Below, piece by piece: positions 8,089 to 17,320 of a DNA stretch of 38,823 nucleotides (position 1 is its first letter; the number at the start of each line of letters is the position of its first letter). The translations under genes were made by a program, and so were the position numbers. The stretch comes from Lishizhenia tianjinensis (lineage in GTDB: Bacteria > Bacteroidota > Bacteroidia > Flavobacteriales_D > Crocinitomicaceae): the NCBI GenBank assembly GCA_945860455.1, contig CAMAQX010000002.1, positions 1 through 38,823 on the forward strand, written 5' to 3'. The notes under the pieces were generated by a model. The model had not been told where the DNA came from, did not search any database, and saw nothing but the letters and a program-made list of their open reading frames with translations.

Positions 8089-8391
8089 ATGAATTATTCA
8101 AAAGAAGATAGACTATCTACCACGGATGTTAAACATCTCCTCCAATCTTTCGGTTACAACGAACTAAATACTTCTTCTCCGAGGATTTTTTTCAATTAGC
8201 GTTTGAGGCAGTAAAAGAACCCCAGTTTTTATTGCTATTAGGATGTGGATCACTTTATTTTTTTGTTCGCAGAATGGGCGTAAGGTATCATTTTACTTAT
8301 GCGGATTAACCTTGCGGAAGCACTTTTAGTTCTTATTATTTTTGAAATAAGAAAGTGGAAAGAAATAAAAAAATTAAGCCTTAACGACTGA
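8089..8391 (+). pseudogene. Remnant of a cation-transporting P-type ATPase: frameshifts, a nonsense codon and a large internal deletion
   Basis: ATG at 8089 reads MNYSKEDRLSTTDVKHLLQSFGYNELNTSSPRIFF, then a shifted frame reads FFQLAFEAVKEPQFLLLLGCGSLYFFV, then another reads AEWA*GIILLM. This follows the N-terminus and first transmembrane region of Ca2+/cation P-type ATPases. It then continues into INLAEALLVLIIFEIRKWKEIKKLSLND*, resembling a P-type ATPase C-terminal helix. Confidence 0.7.
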
Positions 8392-8398
8392 GAATAAA

Positions 8399-8980
8399 CT
8401 AAGGTTTTATACTCGCTAAAAAACGAATCATAGAATTAAATGCTCTCGCACGATGACTAAAATTATTTTTTTCATTGATGTTCATTTCTCCAAAGGTTCT
8501 GCTTTCATTTTCTGGCACAAAAATAGGATCGTATCCAAATCCTGATTCTCCTTTTTTAGCTGAGATTAATTTTCCGTTTACAACTCCCTCAAATTGAAAT
8601 TCGGTGCCATCCAAAATTAACGTTATTATCGTTCGAAATCGCGCTTTTCGATTGACTTCATTTTCTAACTCCGTTAAAACTTTGCTAATGTTATCCTCAT
8701 CGCTTTTGTGTTCACCTGCGTATCGGGCTGAAAATACTCCAGGACGATTATTCAAGGATTCTACTTCCAAACCAGTATCGTCTGCAAAACAGGAAAACCC
8801 GGTTTTTTGGTAAATTGTATGTGCTTTCAATTTTGAGTTTCCTTCGAGAGTATCAGCTGTTTCAACAATTTCTTCATCAAAATAAATATCTGTCAAGGAT
8901 AATAATTGAAAATTAGGTGGGAGCAAAGATGCTATTTCATTAACTTTATTAGCATTGTGTGTAGCAAAAACAAGTTGCAT
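8399..8980 (-). CDS. rdgB: Non-canonical purine NTP pyrophosphatase (RdgB/HAM1 family)
   Basis: MQLVFATHNANKVNEIASLLP...FADDTGLEVESLNNRPGVFSARYAGEHKSDEDN...GESGFGYDPIFVPENESRTFGEMNINEKNNFSHRARAF; SFADDTGL-like, GxGYDPxF and SHRxxA motifs. Confidence 0.97.
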   Translation of the reverse strand: MQLVFATHNANKVNEIASLLPPNFQLLSLTDIYFDEEIVETADTLEGNSKLKAHTIYQKTGFSCFADDTGLEVESLNNRPGVFSARYAGEHKSDEDNISKVLTELENEVNRKARFRTIITLILDGTEFQFEGVVNGKLISAKKGESGFGYDPIFVPENESRTFGEMNINEKNNFSHRARAFNSMIRFLASIKP

Positions 8981-8982
8981 AA

Positions 8983-10011
8983 TTAGAAACCCTGAACCCC
9001 GTTAACTGTAGTATATTTCAATACGTTCTTTTTTTCAGGATGAATTCGGGCAAATGCTGATTGGACCGCCAAAGTTCCTTCGTGAAAACCACAAAGAATC
9101 AATTTGAGCTTATTTTCATACGTATTTACATCACCTATAGCATAAATTCCTGGAACATTCGTAGAATAATCCAAGGTATTTACTTTAATCGCACTCTTTT
9201 CTATTTCAAGACCCCAGTCTGTAATTGGACCCAGACTAGGTTTCAAACCAAATAACGGGATTAAATGATCTGCTTCAAGTTCGATCAGTCCAGTGGTTTG
9301 ATGCGTAATTTGAATTTTTTCTAATTTACCATCTCCTGATATTCCCGTTACTTCTGCTTCGGTAATTAGATTAATCTCCCCTTTTTCGGCCATATCAATC
9401 ACTTTTTGAACGGAATCCAAATGACCTCTAAAAGAACTACTTCGGTGAACCAATATCACCTCAGATGCAATTTTATTTTCCGCCAGATAAATTGACCAAT
9501 CCAACGCTGAATCTCCTCCACCAGCAATGACGCATCGTTTTCCTTGATAGAAATTAGGGTCTTTGATAATGTATTCCACTCCTTTATCCTCATATTTCTC
9601 CAATCCATCTATTGGTGGTTTTCTTGGTTCAAAAACACCTAACCCTCCAGCGATCATAACAATTGGCGCTTCATGTTTTGTACCTTTAACAGTGGTGACA
9701 ACAAACTTTCCTTCAGAAGTTTTCTCAATTGTTTGGGCTGCCTCTCCAAGCGTAAATCCTGGTTTAAAAGGGGCCGCTTGTTTCATTAGATTATCAATTA
9801 ATTCGCCCGCCAAAATACTCGGAAATCCTGGGATATCATAAATAGGTTTTTTAGGGTAAATTTCCGAACATTGCCCACCTGGTTGAGGAAGAGAATCAAT
9901 TAAATGGCAAGTCAATTTTAAAAGACCTGCTTCAAAAACGGTAAACAAGCCAACTGGACCTGTCCCAATAATAATAATATCAGTTTGAATCATGCAACTT
10001 GAATAAAACAA
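8983..10011 (-). CDS. Ferredoxin-NADP(+) reductase, thioredoxin reductase-like type (probable start at the internal Met, MIQTDIIIIG)
   Basis: TDIIIIGTGPVGLFTVFEAGLLKLTCHLIDSLPQPGGQCSEIYPKKPIYDIPGFP...GGGDSALDWSIYLA...YAIGDVNTYENKLKLILCGFHEGTLAVQSAF; lacks a redox-active CxxC. Confidence 0.93.
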   Translation of the reverse strand: MFYSSCMIQTDIIIIGTGPVGLFTVFEAGLLKLTCHLIDSLPQPGGQCSEIYPKKPIYDIPGFPSILAGELIDNLMKQAAPFKPGFTLGEAAQTIEKTSEGKFVVTTVKGTKHEAPIVMIAGGLGVFEPRKPPIDGLEKYEDKGVEYIIKDPNFYQGKRCVIAGGGDSALDWSIYLAENKIASEVILVHRSSSFRGHLDSVQKVIDMAEKGEINLITEAEVTGISGDGKLEKIQITHQTTGLIELEADHLIPLFGLKPSLGPITDWGLEIEKSAIKVNTLDYSTNVPGIYAIGDVNTYENKLKLILCGFHEGTLAVQSAFARIHPEKKNVLKYTTVNGVQGF

Positions 10012-10066
10012 TTATTTAACACACCATCAGTCAAATTGTTTCACCAATGGTTGGTCTTTTATTAAC

Positions 10067-11599
10067 TTATTTCGCGTAATTAACGGAACGTTTCTCTCGG
10101 ATTACAGTAACTTTCACTTGTCCAGGATAAGTCATTTCAGTTTGAATTCGATGGGAGATAGTAAAAGATAATTCATCAGCCCTTGCATCAGTAACTTTCT
10201 CTGCTTCTACCATTATACGTAATTCTCTACCAGCTTGAATAGCGAATGCACTGGAAACACCATCATAGGATAATGCTAAAGCCTCCAGATCTTTAATTCG
10301 CTTTATATAAGCGTCAACAATCTCTCTTCTCGCTCCTGGACGTGCTCCAGATACGGCATCACAAACTTGAACAATTGGGGAAATCAATGAAGTCATTTCT
10401 ATTTCATCGTGGTGGGCTCCAATTGCGTTTAAAACTTCAGCTTTTTCACCATATTTTTCAGCAATTTTCATCCCAAGTATAGCATGTGGTAATTCAGGCT
10501 CTTCATCAGGGACTTTACCAATATCATGCAACAAGCCAGCTCTTTTAGCAATTTTAACATTCAATCCGAGCTCAGCGGCCATAATAGCACATAAGTTAGC
10601 TACTTCTCTGGAGTGTTGTAGTAAGTTTTGACCATATGAAGAGCGATACTTCATCCGACCTACCATTCTTGTCAATTCGGGATGCAATCCATGAATCCCA
10701 AGGTCTATACACGTCCTTCTGCCTGTTTCAGCAATTTCTTCTTCTAATTGTTTACGTGTTTTGGCTACTACCTCCTCTATTCGGGCAGGATGAATTCTAC
10801 CGTCTGAAACTAATTGATGCAATGCCAAACGAGCAATTTCTCTTCTAATAGGGTCGAAACAAGAAAGGATAATTGCTTCAGGCGTGTCATCAACTACTAT
10901 TTCAACACCCGTTGCAGCTTCAAGTGCTCTGATATTTCTTCCTTCACGACCAATAATCCTACCTTTAATCTCATCTGATTCAATATTGAAAACAGAAACG
11001 GCATTTTCGATTGCTTGTTCAGTTGCGACACGTTGAATTGACTGGATCACAATCTTACGTGCTTCACGATTGGCGTTTAATTTTGATTCTTCAACAATTT
11101 CTTTAATATGCACTAAAGCATTTGTTCGAGCTTCATCTTTCAAGGCTTCGACTAACATTGTTTTCGCTTCTTCAGCTGGCAAACCACTTATTTTTGACAA
11201 TTCAGCAACCCGTTTTTGTTGCATTTTATCCAATTCTTGACTTTTAACTTCTAACGCTTGAATTTTTGTATCAAGTTCTAATTGTTTTTTCTCAATGTCT
11301 TTTTCTTTTCGACCAAAATCTTCCATTTTTTGGTTCACCGATTTTTCCTTGTTTCTTATACGATCTTCTCCAGATTGTACTCTTCTTTCCTTTTCTTTGA
11401 TTGTTATTTCATGCTCTTCTTTTAATCGCAAGAAGTTCTCTTTAGCTTGAAAAATTTTATCTTTTTTTATGCTCTCGCCTTCGGACTCAGCATCCTTAAT
11501 CATTTTTTCACGCTTTGCTTTTAGCATAGTTTGTTGAACAATGGCAACAACTCCTCCTCCTCCTACAAGACCGATTAACAGCCCAATTACAATTTCCAT
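10067..11599 (-). CDS. rny: Ribonuclease Y
   Basis: N-terminal transmembrane segment and coiled coil; KH domain [49 protein letters not shown] domain [38 protein letters not shown]. Confidence 0.97.
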   Translation of the reverse strand: MEIVIGLLIGLVGGGGVVAIVQQTMLKAKREKMIKDAESEGESIKKDKIFQAKENFLRLKEEHEITIKEKERRVQSGEDRIRNKEKSVNQKMEDFGRKEKDIEKKQLELDTKIQALEVKSQELDKMQQKRVAELSKISGLPAEEAKTMLVEALKDEARTNALVHIKEIVEESKLNANREARKIVIQSIQRVATEQAIENAVSVFNIESDEIKGRIIGREGRNIRALEAATGVEIVVDDTPEAIILSCFDPIRREIARLALHQLVSDGRIHPARIEEVVAKTRKQLEEEIAETGRRTCIDLGIHGLHPELTRMVGRMKYRSSYGQNLLQHSREVANLCAIMAAELGLNVKIAKRAGLLHDIGKVPDEEPELPHAILGMKIAEKYGEKAEVLNAIGAHHDEIEMTSLISPIVQVCDAVSGARPGARREIVDAYIKRIKDLEALALSYDGVSSAFAIQAGRELRIMVEAEKVTDARADELSFTISHRIQTEMTYPGQVKVTVIREKRSVNYAK

Positions 11600-11652
11600 A
11601 ACACTTAATTTGTTTTAAACTCGTACAAAAAAGCTATCGGAGAATCGGTAAT

Positions 11653-11937
11653 TTAAAGATTAAGCTTACTTTCAATATCAGATAAAGCATTTTCAATTTC
11701 AGAATAATCAGGTTCATCTATCTTATTATTCATGCGACTTGAAGCTTTTGAAAGCAATTGTAACGAAGACATCGCCAATAAATCTTGCATATCTTTGACC
11801 GCATAATTCTCTTGTAATAATTGAATTGCACGATTGATATCCTCAGCCGCTTTTTGAATTTGAACCTCCTCACCCACATTCACTTTCAATGGATAAGTTC
11901 GTCCTCCAATAACAACATTTAATGACAATTTCTCCAT
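11653..11937 (-). CDS. zapA: Cell division protein ZapA
   Basis: LSLNVVIGGRTYPLKVNVGEEVQIQKAAEDINRAIQLLQENYAVKDMQDLLAMSSLQLL, typical ZapA head domain (VxIxGxxYxLxxxxxEEExxxxAAxxIN). Confidence 0.9.
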   Translation of the reverse strand: MEKLSLNVVIGGRTYPLKVNVGEEVQIQKAAEDINRAIQLLQENYAVKDMQDLLAMSSLQLLSKASSRMNNKIDEPDYSEIENALSDIESKLNL

Positions 11938-11940
11938 GAA

Positions 11941-12291
11941 CTATTTTTTAAGTTGTTCAATACAGTAATCTATTTCTTTTACCAATTCATCAATTTCCTC
12001 CTCCGTACGACCAACTGGTTTTTGAGAAAGCTCGACAACTTGTTTTTTAGCCAACTCTATTTCTTGATTTAAATTATCAATCACTGATTGCAAATTTTGT
12101 TCGGTTTGAACTTTCAGTTGCAATTCATTCTTCAACGATTGAATTTCATTAGACATAGTTGTATTTTCGATTTTCAAATCTGTTAGCCCTTTTAACAGGG
12201 TTGCAATTTTACCTTTAATACTTTCTATACTTATTTGAATTCTCTCAGTCATAAAAATGGCTTTGTACAAAGTTAGCATTCCGACCAACAT
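11941..12291 (-). CDS. Small coiled-coil protein upstream of zapA (likely true start at MTERIQ, about 12252)
   Basis: Heptad-rich sequence SIESIKGKIATLLKGLTDLKIENTTMSNEIQSLKNELQLKVQTEQNLQSVIDNLNQEIELAKKQ; ends 3 nt before the zapA start. Confidence 0.8.
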   Translation of the reverse strand: MLVGMLTLYKAIFMTERIQISIESIKGKIATLLKGLTDLKIENTTMSNEIQSLKNELQLKVQTEQNLQSVIDNLNQEIELAKKQVVELSQKPVGRTEEEIDELVKEIDYCIEQLKK

Positions 12292-12430
12292 GAAAGAACT
12301 TTTAGCGCTAATATTTTTTGTCTCTGTTAGAAATCATGTTATTCTAGCTGCGTCTATTGTTAGTTTTACACACTTAAATGTGCGAAATTTGTGAAAGGCA
12401 CTTCCTTTTGAAAGACGAATCAAATTAATT

Positions 12431-14116
12431 TTGATTATGAAATTATTCCGTAAAAAAAACATCCTGCCTCTAATATATTTTATGACTTCATTTTATGGAT
12501 TGTCACAAGATTTCGATTTTCACAAGCCATTATCAATACCTATAAGCATTGGAGCCTATTTTGGCGACTTAAGACCCAATCATTTTCACATGGGAATAGA
12601 CTACCGAACAAACGGTGTTGAAGGATTAAACCTACATTCAATCTCAGATGGCTATGTTTCTCGCGTGAGGACGACTCCTTATGGCTATGGCCAAGTTGTT
12701 TATATCAATCATACCAATGGATTAACTAGTGTGTATGCACATTGTTCAAAATTCAGTGGTAAATTGGATTCAGTGGTAAATGTTGCTAAATTAAATCAGC
12801 AAAATAATGAAATTGAACTTTATTTAGATTCAAATGCCGTTCCTCTTAAAAGAGGCGAAGTTTTTGCTCTTTCAGGAAATACAGGAAGTTCAACTGGCCC
12901 ACATTTGCATTTTGAAATTAGAGAAACAGCAACAGATACTCCATTGAATCCGCTATTATATGGACTGGGGAACAAGGATATTTATAAGCCAACGATAAAT
13001 TCAATTAAGGTATATGGGTTAAGCAATGAAGGATTTATTATTCCTAAAAAATCTAAAACCATTAATGTTACAAACGGGAAGTTAGCGACAGGCAATACAA
13101 TTGTACTACCCGCCAATTTTTCTATGGTTTATGGTACAATCGGAATTGGGATTTCAGGAAATGATCCTCATTCAACTGGGTCTTGTGGGCTTTATGAAAA
13201 TAAAATTACTAGTTACAACGACCTACTTTATCACACAAAATTAAACAGGGTAAGTTTTGAGGAAACCAGGTATATCAATACTTACAAAGATTATTCTGGT
13301 TACAAAAGCGGACTAAAAATACACAAACTATTTAAAAATACAACGAATCAATTTAATTCAACCAAAACCAATTCTACTGGCAGATTAAAACTATATCCTT
13401 GCGATAGCATTCCTTTAGAAATTGAAACAATTGATGCATTCTCCAACTCTTATAAAATCAAATTTGGTTTATCGATTGAATCAGGTAAGATGGACACTAC
13501 TCAACACTTTTTTCCTGAAACGAGGTATTGGATACCAAATAAAAAATATGAAATACACCTTAGCAATTGTTCTTTACTAATTGACACACTAAGTTTATAC
13601 GAACCTACAAAAATGAATCTTTTGGACAAAGGACAAAATATAAGTTTTGGAGATGTTAACCAAGCCATTCACAAGCCAATTATTATTTCTTACAGCAAAT
13701 GGAAAAGCTCAAAGTATTCTGATAAAAACTATTTTATAGGATACTTAAATGGTTCACACTACGACTATTGTGAAACCTATATAGATAATAACCTACTGAA
13801 AACAAAAGCACTTAAATTTGGGACATATAAACTAATTTTAGATACAATAAAACCAAAAATTACTCCTTTAAATTATACTAATTTCGGTTTTAGCAGTAAA
13901 TCAAAAATACTTGTTTGGACAATAGCTGACAATGAATCCAAACTATTTAAATATGACGTATATATAAACAACGAATGGATTCCTGCTGATTTTGAATACA
14001 AAACAAAGAAACTAAAATGCACAATTGAAAAAGCAATACAAGAGATTTATTGTATCCTAATTATTGTCTCCGATGTATGTGGCAATGAAAACATAATCGA
14101 AACAAGTTTCCCTTAA
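12431..14116 (+). CDS. Large M23 family metallopeptidase (probable start ATG at 12437)
   Basis: FGDLRPNHFHMGIDYRTNGVEGLNLHSISDGYVSRVRTTPYGYGQVVYINHTNGLTSVYAHCSKF...LKRGEVFALSGNTGSSTGPHLHFEIRETATDTPLNPL; complete LytM zinc-binding motifs. Confidence 0.93.
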   Translation: MIMKLFRKKNILPLIYFMTSFYGLSQDFDFHKPLSIPISIGAYFGDLRPNHFHMGIDYRTNGVEGLNLHSISDGYVSRVRTTPYGYGQVVYINHTNGLTSVYAHCSKFSGKLDSVVNVAKLNQQNNEIELYLDSNAVPLKRGEVFALSGNTGSSTGPHLHFEIRETATDTPLNPLLYGLGNKDIYKPTINSIKVYGLSNEGFIIPKKSKTINVTNGKLATGNTIVLPANFSMVYGTIGIGISGNDPHSTGSCGLYENKITSYNDLLYHTKLNRVSFEETRYINTYKDYSGYKSGLKIHKLFKNTTNQFNSTKTNSTGRLKLYPCDSIPLEIETIDAFSNSYKIKFGLSIESGKMDTTQHFFPETRYWIPNKKYEIHLSNCSLLIDTLSLYEPTKMNLLDKGQNISFGDVNQAIHKPIIISYSKWKSSKYSDKNYFIGYLNGSHYDYCETYIDNNLLKTKALKFGTYKLILDTIKPKITPLNYTNFGFSSKSKILVWTIADNESKLFKYDVYINNEWIPADFEYKTKKLKCTIEKAIQEIYCILIIVSDVCGNENIIETSFP

Positions 14117-14153
14117 ACTATGAGGTTCCAAAAGTGTATTTATTAGGCAAAAA

Positions 14154-14175
14154 AAAGACTGCTTAGGCAGTCTTT
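14154..14175. terminator. Bidirectional intrinsic terminator between convergent M23 peptidase and coxA
   Basis: Perfect 9-bp stem AAAGACTGC (14154-14162) - TTAG - GCAGTCTTT (14167-14175), flanked by A-rich and T-rich tracts on both sides. Confidence 0.85.
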
Positions 14176-14185
14176 AAAATATATT

Positions 14186-16000
14186 TTAGTGTTCTTCCTC
14201 CCCTTCTGCCAATGGCACATTTTGAGGAATGAAATCAGTTTCAGCTCCTGGCTTAGAATAATCATAAGGCCATCTGTGAACGGTTGGTAATTCACCAGGC
14301 CAGTTGCCATGCATATGCTCAACAGGCGTTGTCCATTCTAAGGTATTAGAGTTCCAAGGATTTTGAACTGCTTTAGGGCCTCTGTAAATACTATAGAAGA
14401 AATTGAATAAGAATAAAGCTTGTCCTAACGCAGCAAGGATAGCAAAAATTGTAACAATAACATTCAAATCCATAATCATTTCAAATGAGTCGATATTAAA
14501 ATCCTTATAAACCGAAAAATCATAATATCGTCTTGGCGCTCCTGCTAATCCAACAAAATGCATAGGGAAAAACACGCCATAAGCTCCAACTAATGTAATC
14601 CAAAAATGAACATATCCTAACCTCGTATTCATCATTCTTCCATACATCTTAGGAAACCAATGATAAACACCTGCAAACATTCCAAAAACAGCGGACATTC
14701 CCATTACGATGTGAAAATGAGCTACAACAAAATAGGTATCATGTATTGCTATATCCAAAGCTGAATCGGCAAGAATAATTCCTGTTACACCACCCGTAAT
14801 GAAAGTTGAAACTAAAGAAATAGCAAACAACATTGCAGGAGTAAAAATTAATGATCCTCTCCATAGGGTCGCTAAATAATTAAATACTTTCACAGCTGAA
14901 GGGATAGCAATCAATAAAGTAGTAAATACAAAGACGCTACCAAGAAATGGATTCATACCCGTAATGAACATGTGGTGACCCCAAACTATAAAGGATAAAA
15001 ACCCAATGGCTAATATAGAACCAATCATTGCTCTATATCCAAAAATAGGCTTTCTTGAATTCGTTGAAATAACTTCAGAGGATAAACCAAGTGCCGGAAG
15101 TAAAACGATGTACACTTCGGGGTGGCCTAAAAACCAAAATAAATGTTGGTACAACAAAGGTGATCCACCATGGTTTGTTAGCATTTCACCACCTACGATA
15201 ATATCCGAAAGATAAAAACTAGTGCCTGCCAATCTATCCATTGTTAATAACAACGCAGCTGATAACAAAACAGGAAAGGATAATACACCAAGAATTGCTG
15301 TAACAAAAAAGGTCCAAATTGTCAAAGGCATTCTTGTCATAGTCATACCTTTTGTTCTTAAATTTATTACAGTAACGATGTAATTTAATGAACCAATTAA
15401 CGAACCAGCAATAAATATAGTCATAGAAATCAACCACAATGTCATTCCTAGACCAGAACCTGAAACAGCTTGAGGTAAAGCTGATAATGGAGGATAGATT
15501 GTCCAACCCGCCATTGCTGGTCCCGACTCAACAAACAATGATAATAACATTGTTACTGATGAAATAGCAAAAAACCAATAGGACAACATATTTAAAAAAC
15601 CTGATGCCATGTCTCTTGCCCCTAATTGCAAAGGAATCAATATATTAGAGAAAGTACCTGATAAACCGCCCGTTAAAAGGAAAAACACCATTATGGTTCC
15701 ATGTATAGTTACTAAACCAAGGTACATGTCCTCCTTCAATACACCACCTGGAGCCCATTGTTCCCCCAAAAAGAAGGATAAAGTATCAGAACTCTCTCCT
15801 GGCCAAGCCAATTGTATCCTGAATAAAATAGACAATAACATTGCAATTATTCCCATAAATACAGCAGTTATAAGAAACTGCTTTCCAATCATCTTATGAT
15901 CATGACTGAATATATATTTAGAAACAAAACCCTCCTCATGATGATCATGATTGTGATGACCATGTCCATGCAAATCTTCTTCGTGAGCTACTGAAGCCAT
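14186..16000 (-). CDS. coxA: Cytochrome c oxidase subunit I
   Basis: Heme-copper oxidase motifs LYQHLFWFLGHPEVYIVLLPALG, WGHHMFITGM, IHDTYFVVAHFHIVMGMSAVFGMFAGVYHWFPKMYGR. Confidence 0.97.
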   Translation of the reverse strand: MASVAHEEDLHGHGHHNHDHHEEGFVSKYIFSHDHKMIGKQFLITAVFMGIIAMLLSILFRIQLAWPGESSDTLSFFLGEQWAPGGVLKEDMYLGLVTIHGTIMVFFLLTGGLSGTFSNILIPLQLGARDMASGFLNMLSYWFFAISSVTMLLSLFVESGPAMAGWTIYPPLSALPQAVSGSGLGMTLWLISMTIFIAGSLIGSLNYIVTVINLRTKGMTMTRMPLTIWTFFVTAILGVLSFPVLLSAALLLTMDRLAGTSFYLSDIIVGGEMLTNHGGSPLLYQHLFWFLGHPEVYIVLLPALGLSSEVISTNSRKPIFGYRAMIGSILAIGFLSFIVWGHHMFITGMNPFLGSVFVFTTLLIAIPSAVKVFNYLATLWRGSLIFTPAMLFAISLVSTFITGGVTGIILADSALDIAIHDTYFVVAHFHIVMGMSAVFGMFAGVYHWFPKMYGRMMNTRLGYVHFWITLVGAYGVFFPMHFVGLAGAPRRYYDFSVYKDFNIDSFEMIMDLNVIVTIFAILAALGQALFLFNFFYSIYRGPKAVQNPWNSNTLEWTTPVEHMHGNWPGELPTVHRWPYDYSKPGAETDFIPQNVPLAEGEEEH

Positions 16001-16016
16001 ATTCTTACGTATTTAA

Positions 16017-17297
16017 TTAAACTTTTTTGTTTGAATCTTTTTTTTCCGGCAAGACTGCACTTGAATCTACCGCAGTTGAATCAACTGGAACTGGATTCGG
16101 TGACTTTGCAGGGGCTGCTGCTGGAAAATACTTGTCTTTAAATGTCTCTTTCATTTTCTTCGCCTCCCATTTAATGTAATCAGCCTTTGATAAAACAATC
16201 ACTTTCATATTCATTTTATAATGAGATGCACCACAAATCTTATTACACATTAATATGTAATTAAAGTTTTCATTTTTCATTTTAATCTTCATTTCGTTGG
16301 TTGTAATATCAGGAGTAAACTTAAAACGTGTGGTTAATCCTGGTACTGTATTCATCTGAGCTCTAAAATGCGGAAAGTAGGCCGAATGTAAAACATCCCT
16401 TGATCTAAATTTGAATTCATACAATTGATTAACACACAGATAAAGTGTATCTTTTTGAATAAAATCATCCCATGCATCACCATCAACCTTAGTATCATGA
16501 TTTTCTTTCATTTGATACATCAATCGAATCAAACGCTCTTTTGATGACAATTTTTTCTCCAATGAAATCCGAACAGAATCACTTAAAATTATGGAAGGAT
16601 CATTCAACTTTGTTTGGATTGATTCAATTCCCGTAACACCTTTCAACATATGAAAGATAGCAGTGTCAATTGTATTTTTAGTAACTAATCCCAACTCATT
16701 ATTATCTGATGTTAGTTTATAGTCAAATTTACCCAATCTATTATTTTTTCCCGCATATCTTGCAGTCCAATCAAACTGTTTAGAATATAATTCTACCACT
16801 TTAGCATCTGAACCTGAAACTGAAGTTATCTCATTCCAAGACTTTAGACCTAAAATAATAATAACAGCCAAAATACATGCTGGTACAACAGTCCAGAACA
16901 TCTCCAATTTATTATTGTGTGGGTAGTAAAACGCTTTAACGCCCGGTTTTCTAACATATTTGTAAGAAAAATAAAACAAAAGAGCATTTGTAAAGAAAAA
17001 CATCGTACTAACAATAATGAAATTGAGACTAAGTAACCAATCTGTTTCCTTTCCTTGTATACTTGCTGCTTCACCACGTCCGGTCCATCCATAAACCAAC
17101 ATCAAATATATAAAACCAAAGAATTGTAGAAACATAAATATCAGTAACAATAATGCATTAAAATTATTATCCTTCTGATTTATTTCATGTTCATTTTTAC
17201 CCCTAAGTTTTGATGAGAGCTCATACACTCTCACCAATTGGGCAATAGCAACTGCAGCAATAATAACTACTAGTAATATGATTAATTTGCTTTCCAT
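16017..17297 (-). CDS. coxB: Cytochrome c oxidase subunit II with CuA site
   Basis: YSKQFDWTARYAGKNNRLG...LYEFKFRSRDVLHSAYFPHFRAQMNTVPGLTTRFKFTPD...YILMCNKICGASHYKMNMKVIVL; CuA ligand pattern CxxxCGxxHxxM. Confidence 0.95.
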   Translation of the reverse strand: MESKLIILLVVIIAAVAIAQLVRVYELSSKLRGKNEHEINQKDNNFNALLLLIFMFLQFFGFIYLMLVYGWTGRGEAASIQGKETDWLLSLNFIIVSTMFFFTNALLFYFSYKYVRKPGVKAFYYPHNNKLEMFWTVVPACILAVIIILGLKSWNEITSVSGSDAKVVELYSKQFDWTARYAGKNNRLGKFDYKLTSDNNELGLVTKNTIDTAIFHMLKGVTGIESIQTKLNDPSIILSDSVRISLEKKLSSKERLIRLMYQMKENHDTKVDGDAWDDFIQKDTLYLCVNQLYEFKFRSRDVLHSAYFPHFRAQMNTVPGLTTRFKFTPDITTNEMKIKMKNENFNYILMCNKICGASHYKMNMKVIVLSKADYIKWEAKKMKETFKDKYFPAAAPAKSPNPVPVDSTAVDSSAVLPEKKDSNKKV

Positions 17298-17320
17298 TGT
17301 ATATGTTTATTTCTGTTTAT

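Noticed and set aside
9563-9841. 92-aa plus-strand ORF opposite the ferredoxin-NADP reductase
   Set aside because: Antisense shadow of a well-supported conserved gene; no signal peptide, motif or promoter support.
12292-12430. Possible 6S RNA or other ncRNA near zapA
   Set aside because: 6S RNA lies near zapA in Proteobacteria, but I could not see a convincing long hairpin or conserved bubble here. An Infernal search would be needed.
15234-15899. Overlapping ORFs (90 and 96 aa) within coxA
   Set aside because: Alternative-frame ORFs inside conserved coxA sequence; low-complexity composition and no independent evidence.
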